Shown here: one piece after another, positions 48,661 through 64,000 of the stretch
Position numbering within the stretch: the first letter of the stretch is position 1
Layout: each line of letters opens with the position of its first letter
NCBI GenBank assembly: GCA_964035015.1
Contig: OZ036015.1
Location: 8,235,309-8,299,308 of the forward strand
Length of the DNA stretch: 64,000 nucleotides
DNA from: Corallium rubrum
Lineage: Eukaryota > Cnidaria > Anthozoa > Scleralcyonacea > Coralliidae
Reading direction: 5' to 3'
Made by a program: the position numbers and the translations under genes
Notes under the pieces: model-generated
Databases searched by the model: none
The model's input: the letters and a program-made list of their open reading frames with translations, nothing else
Told to the model about the DNA's origin: nothing

Positions 48661-49380
48661 AAAGCTTCTACGACAGCGTCGGCCACGGTTGAAATCCAAA
48701 TATTACCAGGGTTAAGTCACGTTGGCCTGAAAAACAGAGAAAAATCTTCTCGACGTTTCGAGCGAAGGCCCTTCGTCAGGAGAAATTAGTAAACAACTCA
48801 CATGTGGTCACGCGTATTTATAGCAGAGCTACAATGGGAATCACATGAACACATGTAAGCCAATAAAAACAAAGTACACAAATAAATTAATATGTAATTT
48901 TAGCCTGTGTGCAGGTGCTGACCCAATTGCGGGTCAGCTACCTGCAAATAGGCAAAGAAACAGGTTATAAATTACTATTTAAATCATCAGAAAAAGGTTA
49001 AGGAAAAGGTGTGGAATATGGTGGTGGAGTGAGCTAAATGAAAGAGAATCGCTCATTGAGGCCGTGAGGGTGAATGGTACCAAGTTTGTAAATGAGACGC
49101 ATTTCTTGTTTACGACGAGTATCGTTACAACCTGTAATGGGCTGAATGGCACAGATTTTCATGTTGGAAAAGGAGTGGTTGGCACTGTTTGAAGTGCCTG
49201 GCAACAGGTTTGCTTGGCACATTGTTTTTGACATCACGAAGGTGTTCAACAAACCTGATACAGATACTGTATCTCTTGCAGTAAATGTCCCATGCTTTAC
49301 ATCGGAGAAACTGGAAGACGTTTAGGTGACAGATTTGTTGAACACCTTCGTGATGTCAAAAACAATGTGCCAAACAATGT
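48659..49380. mobile_element. Penelope-like element fragment pair (third locus)
   Basis: 48659-49258 is a minus-strand 3' end: pseudo-LTR with hammerhead plus about 70 codons of the GIY-YIG domain, with a frameshifting extra T at 49190. 49260-49376 is a plus-strand fragment of the same domain (CTTGCAGTAAATGTCCCATG). It is head to head again, with different truncation points from the other two loci. Confidence 0.8.
48747..48784 (-). ncRNA. Hammerhead ribozyme motif (family A)
   Basis: Identical to the 37311-37348 motif on the minus strand, with a perfect TTCTC/GAGAA stem I and GAAACGTC. Confidence 0.75.
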
Positions 49381-49404
49381 GTTCGATAACATATAGTTAG
49401 AGCA

Positions 49405-49645
49405 AATATAGATTTTCGCTTACCTCAAAAGTCTGCAACAGGCTGTTTCATCTAAAAAAGAATGCAACGGGCTGTTTCATCTAAAAAAGAAGAAGCTGTT
49501 TCATCTAAAAAAGAATGTTTCATCTAAAAAAGAATCATCTAAAAGAGAATGTTTCATCTAATAAAGAAGAGGCTGTTTCATCTAAAAAAGAATCTTCAGG
49601 CAGATTCAAGATTCTTTTTTAGATGAAACAGCCTGTTGTAGACTT
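49405..49645. repeat. Inverted and tandem CTGTTTCATCTAAAAAAGAAT repeats
   Basis: Arms beginning TTCGCTTACCTCAAAAGTCTG and its complement at about 49610-49650 enclose five to six short direct repeats of TTTCATCTAAAAAAGAA. One arm is shared with 28960-29060. Non-coding. Confidence 0.7.
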
Positions 49646-49689
49646 TTGAGGTAAGCGAATATATAGATATATATATATATATATATACA

Positions 49690-50122
49690 AAACGGAGTTT
49701 AAATTGACTTTTTATGGCCTTTTATATTATCAAAATACCAAGTCATTTAATTTTATTGAGTAATAAAGAACTGCGTCAGGGTAACCGAGTTTAAACTGTC
49801 TTTTTGGTTGGATTTTAGTGAACAAAAAAGACTTGGCTACGAAAGTAGAAAAACACAACAACCAAAACGATTCGCCGGCTTGTGAAAGGATTTAATGTTA
49901 TGTTATAAAAGAAATGGCTCATGGTTTAGTGTGCTCGACCAACGCCTCGACCAACTCTTGCGATTTTTTCGTTGCTCTCCCAATTTCCCAAGTGCATCCA
50001 TAACTCGATGAAGCACACTAAACCATGAGTCATTTCTTTTATAACATAGCATTAAATCCTTTCACAAGCCGGCGAATCGTTTTCGTTGTTGTGTTTTTCT
50101 ACTTTCGTAGCCAAGTCTTTTT
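49690..50122. mobile_element. Family F element, left copy with inner palindrome
   Basis: 49690-49810 (CAAAACGGAGTTTAAATTGA, TTGAGTAATAAAGAACTGCG) matches the left arm of 62973-63333. 49822-50122 is an imperfect palindrome (GACTTGGCTACGAAAGTAGA against its complement; loop near 49975). The expected right arm is missing; the 10-bp satellite starts instead. Confidence 0.65.
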
Positions 50123-50125
50123 ATC

Positions 50126-51561
50126 TCTCTCCATCTCTCTCCATCTCTCTCCATCTCTCTCCATCTCTCTCCATCTCTCTCCATCTCTCTCCATCTCTCT
50201 CCATCTCTCTCCATCTCTCTCCATCTCTCTCCATCTCTCTCCATCTCTCTCCATCTCTCTCCATCTCTCTCCATCTCTCTCCATCTCTCTCCATCTCTCT
50301 CCATCTCTCTCCATCTCTCTCCATCTCTCTCCATCTCTCTCCATCTCTCTCCATCTCTCTCCATCTCTCTCCATCTCTCTCCATCTCTCTCCATCTCTCT
50401 CCATCTCTCTCCATCTCTCTCCATCTCTCTCCATCTCTCTCCATCTCTCTCCATCTCTCTCCATCTCTCTCCATCTCTCTCCATCTCTCTCCATCTCTCT
50501 CCATCTCTCTCCATCTCTCTCCATCTCTCTCCATCTCTCTCCATCTCTCTCCATCTCTCTCCATCTCTCTCCATCTCTCTCCATCTCTCTCCATCTCTCT
50601 CCATCTCTCTCCATCTCTCTCCATCTCTCTCCATCTCTCTCCATCTCTCTCCATCTCTCTCCATCTCTCTCCATCTCTCTCCATCTCTCTCCATCTCTCT
50701 CCATCTCTCTCCATCTCTCTCCATCTCTCTCCATCTCTCTCCATCTCTCTCCATCTCTCTCCATCTCTCTCCATCTCTCTCCATCTCTCTCCATCTCTCC
50801 CCATCTCTCCCCATCTCTCTCCATCTCTCTCCATCTCTCTCCATCTCTCTCCATCTCTCTCCATCTCTCTCCATCTCTCTCCATCTCTCTCCATCTCTCT
50901 CCATCTCTCTCCATCTCTCTCCATCTCTCTCCATCTCTCTCCATCTCTCTCCATCTCTCTCCATCTCTCTCCATCTCTCTCCATCTCTCTCCATCTCTCT
51001 CCATCTCTCTCCATCTCTCTCCATCTCTCCCCATCTCTCCCCATCTCTCCCCATCTCTCTCCATCTCTCTCCATCTCTCTCCATCTCTCTCCATCTCTCT
51101 CCATCTCTCTCCATCTCTCTCCATCTCTCTCCATCTCTCTCCATCTCTCTCCATCTCTCTCCATCTCTCTCCATCTCTCTCCATCTCTCTCCATCTCTCT
51201 CCATCTCTCTCCATCTCTCTCCATCTCTCTCCATCTCTCTCCATCTCTCTCCATCTCTCTCCATCTCTCTCCATCTCTCTCCATCTCTCTCCATCTCTCT
51301 TCATCTCTCTCCATCTCTCTCCATCTCTCTCCATCTCTCTCCATCTCTCTCCATCTCTCTCCATCTCTCTCCATCTCTCTCCATCTCTCCCCATCTCTCT
51401 CCATCTCTCTCCATCTCTCTCCATCTCTCTCCATCTCTCTCCATCTCTCTCCATCTCTCTCCATCTCTCTCCATCTCTCTCCATCTCTCTCCATCTCTCT
51501 CCATCTCTCTCCATCTCTCTCCATCTCTCTCCATCTCTCTCCATCTCTCTCCATCTCTCCC
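50126..51561. repeat. 10-bp satellite CATCTCTCTC, about 143 copies
   Basis: Nearly perfect decamers for 1.43 kb, with scattered C-for-T variants (50790-50812, 51026-51050, 51386) and one T (51301). The 10-bp period has few stop codons, so long frames on both strands (SISLHLSPSL, ERDGERWREM) are meaningless. It directly precedes the 5' end of the LINE. Confidence 0.97.
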
Positions 51562-51665
51562 GTCTGTTCTCTCTCGGGGTCAGACGTGTATTTTAGTGCT
51601 CCGCTAAATTTTTATTCGTGATTTTACTGAACTTATTATTTCGCTCGATATCTTGTAATATTAAT

Positions 51666-53081
51666 ATGGAACATTATCTTGATTTTAACGAAGACACTGA
51701 TTGCTTTAGCTGGGGTGGTTCTTTCAAAGATTTACAAACCTTCGTCAACGAAATATTCGACGTACAAGAAAACGAAGGTGAAGTGAAACAAGACGTGAAG
51801 CATAATTCCTTTTCTTATAAGATGAAGAACTGGTCTCTCCGCTTCTATACATCTACAGGTAACCTCATGTTATTTGGTACGGAACAAGCAATCTCAAAGA
51901 TGAAACTACACGAAATATGTGACAAAATCAAGAATCAGAATACGTTGTTGACGAAGGACCATCACAATGCCGAACATATAAATCTAGAAAGTTCAAGTTC
52001 AAAATCTGCGACTTCTACACCTTCAATTTCCTCTACAGCCTCAGCCGAAATGTATAGTGATAAAGACGAAGTCATTGTTGTCGGGGAGAAACCAAGTGTA
52101 ATCGTGGATGAACTGGAGACGGCTTTGATCAAACCAATTGTAGACAACGCCCAGGTCATGAAAGAAATCTCGCTGTTACGAAAAGAAATAAATCAAGTTA
52201 AAGAACGATTGAACGATAATAACTCACACGACTGTGTTAAAATCCATAGCCAGAAGGGTGAACTAGAGGGGTATCGAAAGGAGAATGAAGACCTTAAAGA
52301 ACAGGTTAAAACTCAAAGGGAAAATATCAAGCATCTGGAAGACGAAAGAGCAAGTTTAATCACTACGATTAGAATATTAATGGCAGATAAAAATGGAAAG
52401 AGTCAGTCTCCTGGGACAGTACAGAGTAATGCAAATGAGCAAAAGCAAGGGCTAACGACCAAAAACAAACACAAGAAGGGAGAAAGTAAGAATAAATCCG
52501 ATGCTAGTACGAAGTCAAGCTCGACAAAATCTCGAAAACCGGAAAACACCGCAGATTTGGTGGAACCACCAGTGTCAAAAAGAAAGAATACAATCATATT
52601 GGGTGATTCTATAGTTTCTAAGATCGAAGGATGGAAAATGTCTAATAGGGAAAATCGCGTCAGTGTTCGCAGTTTTCCAGGCTCAACTGTTGAAGATATG
52701 TCGGACTACATTAGACCAACCATAAAAAGTCAACCAGATAATCTTATCTTGCATGTTGGCACAAATAATCTCAAAAACAGCGAGCCATTGGAAATTGCCG
52801 AAGCGATCGTTAAAATATGTGAGAAGATTGAACATTCGTCTCCCAATACCAAAATTGCTGTATCAGAGCTAACGATACGTAAAGACTCCAAAGAGCTCAA
52901 CGAAGGAAGACTTGCTGTCAACAAAATCCTGCATTCTCTTGCCAAGACTCGTGATTGGAAAGTGATTGTGCATGACAAGGTAGATAGCAGTTGCCTGAAT
53001 GGACGAGGTTTGCACCTTAATAACAGGGGTATCCTAACTCTGGCAAAGGATTTCAAGCAGTTTTTGAACAATAGCAATTGA
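51666..53081 (+). CDS. LINE ORF1 with SGNH esterase domain
   Basis: I take the ATG at 51666 (MEHYLDFNED) as start; the frame is open further upstream without need. The N-terminal 100 residues are unassigned. A Ser-rich stretch, a coiled coil (about 165-240) and a Lys-rich linker follow. Then comes an SGNH hydrolase domain with IILGDSI (block I), FPGST (block II), HVGTNN (block III) and GLHLN (catalytic His). Esterase-type ORF1 proteins are known in CR1/L2 elements and bind RNA and lipid; the exact role is unsettled. The frame is intact and ORF2 follows after about 60 bp. Confidence 0.85.
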   Translation: MEHYLDFNEDTDCFSWGGSFKDLQTFVNEIFDVQENEGEVKQDVKHNSFSYKMKNWSLRFYTSTGNLMLFGTEQAISKMKLHEICDKIKNQNTLLTKDHHNAEHINLESSSSKSATSTPSISSTASAEMYSDKDEVIVVGEKPSVIVDELETALIKPIVDNAQVMKEISLLRKEINQVKERLNDNNSHDCVKIHSQKGELEGYRKENEDLKEQVKTQRENIKHLEDERASLITTIRILMADKNGKSQSPGTVQSNANEQKQGLTTKNKHKKGESKNKSDASTKSSSTKSRKPENTADLVEPPVSKRKNTIILGDSIVSKIEGWKMSNRENRVSVRSFPGSTVEDMSDYIRPTIKSQPDNLILHVGTNNLKNSEPLEIAEAIVKICEKIEHSSPNTKIAVSELTIRKDSKELNEGRLAVNKILHSLAKTRDWKVIVHDKVDSSCLNGRGLHLNNRGILTLAKDFKQFLNNSN

Positions 53082-53144
53082 CCGGACTTAGATCACAGTG
53101 CTATAAATGAAGGTGAGAAAATTCCAAAGGTGAGAGGTTTTAAA

Positions 53145-55745
53145 ATGATTTCGTTGAACATAGTAAGCTTGCCTTTACATATTGATGAACTACGAATTTG
53201 GTTGAATGACCAAAATATAGACATGATCGCTATTAATGAGACGAGACTTGATCAAGCGATAAGTAACTCTACAATAAAACTAAGTAATTATGAAGTCTTT
53301 CGGAAGGACAGAAATCGTAATGCAGGTGGCGTTTGTATCTTCCTCCATAACAAAAACAATTTTAGAGTTCGAACTGATCTAGAATCAAATGAAATTGAGA
53401 CAATTTGCATAGAAATTTTGAAACCTAATAGTAAACCTTTCGCTGTCATTGCTGCATATAGGCCCCCAGGGCAAGATCCTGACCTTTTCTTTACCAGATT
53501 ATCGAGAATGATTGAAATTTTAGATTACGAAGGGAAAGAAATTTATATTTTAGGCGATCTTAACTGTAATGTACTGGATGAAAGCAATAACAGAGCAAAA
53601 TTAGCTCTTCAATCAGTATCTGAAATTCACCAGTTGGATCAGTTGATAACTGAGCCAACTCGAGTAACTGAAAATTCCAAATCATTAATTGATGTCATTC
53701 TGACCAACAATGTCAAAAGAGTGACCGCCTCAGGCGTAATACATCTGGGAATAAGCGATCACAGCTTAATATTTGCTATTAGAAAAGTTGCTATCCCTAG
53801 TAAAACAACACATACCACTGTCAAAATAAGAAATCTAAAGAGATTTGATCCGTATAAGTTTAGAGATGACCTGCGAAGACTACCTTGGCACAAACTGAGT
53901 GATCTAAATGATCCTAATATCAGGTGGGAGATGTGGAAAAACATGTTTCTGTCTAGCGTAGATAAGCATGCGCCTTTCAAAACTAAAAGAATTAAAAACA
54001 AGAAAAGCCCATGGCTGACGGCTGAATTGAAGCATTCGTTAATTGAACGTGACAGCCTTAAAAGAATGGCCATAAAGTCTGGCGATCAGAGTGATTGGCA
54101 AAGGTTTAAGAATGCTAAAAACAAGTGTAACAATCAAATACGAAAAACAAAAAAAGATTTTTATTATCAACACATTAGCGAAAATTCTGGTAATTCGAAA
54201 GAAATTTGGAAGGTAATAAATGAAATAGGATCCCGTAACACCAAATCAGATAACAATATTTTGAGTCTAAAAATTGGGGAACAAACAATTACCGACCCAC
54301 AAGAAGTTTCACTTTGCATGAATAATCATTTTGCTGAGATAGGTCCAAAATTAGCTGCATGTCAAGAGAGGGCAACAAAATTATTTACAGATTATATAAA
54401 ACCAGTTGACTCTTCCTTTTCATTAACTCCCATCTCAGCCACGACAGTATTCAAATTACTCGCGTCAATGTCTGAAAATAAGGCTACTGGACTTGACGGA
54501 ATACCATGTAAGTTATTGAAAGAAGCTGCGTCGGTAATTGCTGTTCCGCTTTGCGACATGTTTAATTTATCAATCCAAATTAGCATATTTCCAAGTGACT
54601 GGAAACTCGCTAAGGTCATTCCCGTATATAAAAGTGGTGTTAAAGAAGACGTCAACAATTATAGGCCTATCTCTTTAATCTCAGCAGTCGCAAAAGTTTT
54701 TGAGAGAATTGTATATGACCAACTCTATGAATATGTTTCTAAAAATAATTTACTATCTAATGCTCAATCTGGATTTAGGCCATCGCACTCTTCAGCAACA
54801 GCATTATTAGATGCTACGATAGAATGGTTTAATAATATGGACCAAGGACGGTTAAACTCTGTGGTTTATTTAGATTTGGCCAAGGCTTTTGATACAGTTG
54901 ACCATGATATTTTAATACACAAATTATCACTTTATGGTGTATGCGATTCGTCCTTGAATTGGTTTAAGTCCTATATTACGAATCGTGTACAAAGATGTAT
55001 TGTAAATGGTCACTTGTCTGAGCAAAGATCGCTAAAATGTGGTGTGCCACAGGGCTCGATCCTTGGTCCATTATTGTTTTTAATCTACATAAATGATCTC
55101 CCTTGTTGTTTAGAGCATTCTAATGCTAGATTGTATGCCGATGACACTAACATAACAACAACGGGTTCGTCAATTGTAGAAATAACCAATTCTGCTGAAG
55201 CTGACTTACAAAATATTAAGGAATGGCTAATCGCTAACAAACTCAGTTTAAATGTCACCAAAACAGAACAGATGTTCATTGGATCGGATCATAACTTAAG
55301 TAAGGTTAGAGAAGACACACCGATACTTTTAGACAAGAAACCTATTAAAAGGGTCAAGGCATCAAAATCCCTAGGTATCTACATTGATGAAAGGTTGTCT
55401 TGGCATGACCAAATAAATGAAATGTCAAAAAAAATAACAAAAGCAATTGGGGGACTACGTCAAGTAAGACAGTTTGTGCCTGTACAAACTGCCATAATAA
55501 TGTACAAGTCGTTAATCCAACCGCTTTTTGATTATTGTGACATTGTTTGGGATAATATGCCTTTAACAACAGGTGAGAGATTGCAAAAATTACAAAATCG
55601 TGCTGCTCGTGTTATCACCTGTCAAAGTTATGAAGTCAGATCCAATGACATTCTTCAACAATTAGGATGGAAAACATTGGCTGAGAGGCGATATATTCAC
55701 AAGGCTAAAATGATGTTTAAAATATTCCATGGTAACGCACCCTAG
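53145..55745 (+). CDS. LINE ORF2: APE endonuclease and reverse transcriptase
   Basis: The first clear ATG is 53145 (MISLNIVSL), with the frame open upstream. The APE-type endonuclease has INETRLD, YRPPGQD, ILGDLNCN and the SDHSL catalytic motif. The RT has DWKLAKVIPVYKSG, NYRPISLIS, DLAKAFDTVDH (motif A), GVPQGSILGP (motif B) and YADDTN (motif C). The thumb-like C-terminal region ends abnormally at TAG 55743-55745 after FHGNAP. The rest of the domain continues in another frame to 55962 (YLMEYFTKS...GAKLWNNLP), so a single-base deletion near 55735 has broken the end. Confidence 0.88.
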   Translation: MISLNIVSLPLHIDELRIWLNDQNIDMIAINETRLDQAISNSTIKLSNYEVFRKDRNRNAGGVCIFLHNKNNFRVRTDLESNEIETICIEILKPNSKPFAVIAAYRPPGQDPDLFFTRLSRMIEILDYEGKEIYILGDLNCNVLDESNNRAKLALQSVSEIHQLDQLITEPTRVTENSKSLIDVILTNNVKRVTASGVIHLGISDHSLIFAIRKVAIPSKTTHTTVKIRNLKRFDPYKFRDDLRRLPWHKLSDLNDPNIRWEMWKNMFLSSVDKHAPFKTKRIKNKKSPWLTAELKHSLIERDSLKRMAIKSGDQSDWQRFKNAKNKCNNQIRKTKKDFYYQHISENSGNSKEIWKVINEIGSRNTKSDNNILSLKIGEQTITDPQEVSLCMNNHFAEIGPKLAACQERATKLFTDYIKPVDSSFSLTPISATTVFKLLASMSENKATGLDGIPCKLLKEAASVIAVPLCDMFNLSIQISIFPSDWKLAKVIPVYKSGVKEDVNNYRPISLISAVAKVFERIVYDQLYEYVSKNNLLSNAQSGFRPSHSSATALLDATIEWFNNMDQGRLNSVVYLDLAKAFDTVDHDILIHKLSLYGVCDSSLNWFKSYITNRVQRCIVNGHLSEQRSLKCGVPQGSILGPLLFLIYINDLPCCLEHSNARLYADDTNITTTGSSIVEITNSAEADLQNIKEWLIANKLSLNVTKTEQMFIGSDHNLSKVREDTPILLDKKPIKRVKASKSLGIYIDERLSWHDQINEMSKKITKAIGGLRQVRQFVPVQTAIIMYKSLIQPLFDYCDIVWDNMPLTTGERLQKLQNRAARVITCQSYEVRSNDILQQLGWKTLAERRYIHKAKMMFKIFHGNAP

Positions 55746-55962
55746 TTACTTGATGGAGTATTTTACGAAGTCTACTGTGAATAATGCATATGATCTGAGA
55801 AATAGAGATAACTGTTTAGTTCTTCCGAAACCACGAACCGAATACCTTAAGAAGAGTTTCCAGTACGCGGGCGCCAAATTATGGAATAATCTCCCACCTA
55901 ATATCAGATCACAAAATAATTTTAGTACCTTTAAACGTGAGATAATCGATAATTATTTGTAA
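55729..55962 (+). pseudogene. Displaced C-terminal end of the LINE ORF2
   Basis: YLMEYFTK...AYDLRNRDN...FQYAGAKLWNNLP is the usual terminal block of CR1/L2 reverse transcriptases, also seen in the second LINE. It is out of frame with the main ORF2. Confidence 0.8.
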
Positions 55963-56149
55963 ATAAATGTAATAATATTATATACGTAATCGTATTTTAT
56001 AGTTCCAATTTTAATGTTATTAGCTAGTGTAGTTTTTAATGTAATTAATTATATAATTTTTTAGTGTACTTAGTCATTTTTAGAGATCTCGGCTTTCATG
56101 TAAAGCAGTTTTTTATAACTGATGATTCCCCGAGAAGAAATAAAGATTC

Positions 56150-63337
<7,188 letters not shown>

Positions 63338-64000
63338 GAAATTTTTCCCCGCGCCTTTTTGCTGTGCTGCATCGAGTTATAGAGCCCGCACGACAGCCAA
63401 TCAAAAACGTTGCTATATCAAAGCTATGTTATAAATAAATATAATATCAACCAACTGGTGGTCTATTACAAATCCAGCTTTCTGATTGGCTAAGCTACTA
63501 GTGGTCTATTGGTGATAGACCATAGTAGCGTTATCCAATGATAAACCTTCTTATGGCAGGAATACTCCTATTCTGACCAATCAGAAGCCACGGCATATTC
63601 ACGCTGCGAGCAAAACCTGGAAACTAGGCCAAACATGGTGTCCGCTAAAATTGATATACGAGTGATGAAATCATGAAAATATTGGCCCGAAAGTAATGGA
63701 AAATTGTTCAGTTTGACATTTTCGAATAAGAAAATGAATTCACTTGTGTCTATGGGGTATATCAGCACCAAATTTAAAGCAAAGTAATTACAATATATTA
63801 TAAAGAGCTGCATGCTGTCCTCCTACTAGCCGTTGTCATGCATTTGTATCAAATAAACATCTAAAGAACCAAAATAAATTCTAGGTTATAGGTGGGACAG
63901 AGCATTTATATGGCAAACATTGTCCCTCTCAAGCCAGGATCCCGGTTGAGAAAATTCCCGTTAGGCGAGACGGGACAAAAACGTCCCAGCGAACACGTTC
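63338..64000. other. Window end, nothing recognised
   Basis: There is a short inverted motif around TGGTCTATTGGTGATAGACCA (63493-63515) and repeated CCAATCAGA-type sequence. No gene or element boundary could be set. Confidence 0.5.

Noticed and set aside
49034..49252. Intact GIY-YIG gene
   Set aside because: A truncated Penelope fragment with a frameshifting extra T and no RT.
50025..51621. Long frames on both strands, up to about 520 codons (SISLHLSPSL and ERDGERWREM patterns)
   Set aside because: They follow from a stop-free 10-bp satellite; no start context, domain or composition typical of genes.

Overview
The window looks like nuclear DNA of a marine invertebrate animal, most likely a cnidarian such as a coral or sea anemone. 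Support: AT-rich DNA, a small intron-rich Rab-type GTPase gene, and a repeat fauna of Polinton/Maverick, GIY-YIG Penelope-like, CR1/L2-type LINE, hAT, Harbinger-like and tRNA-derived elements. The taxon is an inference; no species marker was recognised.

Host gene: a Rab-type small GTPase lies on the minus strand from about 30305 (start codon at 30301) down to 2930 (stop after a Cys-Cys-Gly tail). Seven coding exons with GT/AG borders and compatible phases can be read. They carry the P-loop, DxxGQE, NKxD and SAK motifs. One short exon, expected between 27927 and 30162, was not found. Its introns hold most of the repeats between 3 and 30 kb.

Polinton/Maverick: 5280-24545 (19,266 bp) sits inside one Rab intron with a 6-bp target duplication (AGTGTT), AG...CT ends and 1,217-bp terminal inverted repeats. 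A leftward block (protein-primed DNA polymerase B, BRO-N/VRR-NUC protein, tandem degenerate nuclease-like protein, zinc-ribbon protein, several small membrane proteins) and a rightward block (candidate penton/fibre-type protein, integrase with chromodomain, a large acidic membrane protein, major capsid protein, packaging ATPase, further structural candidates, a LamG-like protein) diverge from a 53-bp gap at 15081-15133. Genes share a start-site motif (consensus TATAGTATATG) with a TTTAAA-type box 23-29 nt upstream, suggesting a virus-like promoter system. No adenain-type protease was seen. Integrase, capsid and one small membrane gene are each interrupted, and in all three the continuation is in the +1 frame.

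25-36 kb: tandem repeats (129-, 48-, about 95- and 87-bp units, CACCACA minisatellite), a tRNA-Ala-like palindromic retroposon nested in a MITE, and a hAT MITE with a perfect 8-bp duplication.

36-50 kb: Penelope-like insertions. The best one (37225-41779) is a single insertion with a 13-bp target duplication, made of a full coding copy and an inverted 5'-truncated copy head to head. Minimal type I hammerhead ribozymes are found in two repeat families. Nested palindromes fill 45.5-48 kb.

50-63 kb: a 10-bp satellite (CATCTCTCTC), a nearly complete two-ORF LINE, 3.5 kb of CATCTC/ATCT microsatellite, and a second, decayed LINE, also embedded in ATCT repeats. The last 660 bp show nothing recognisable.
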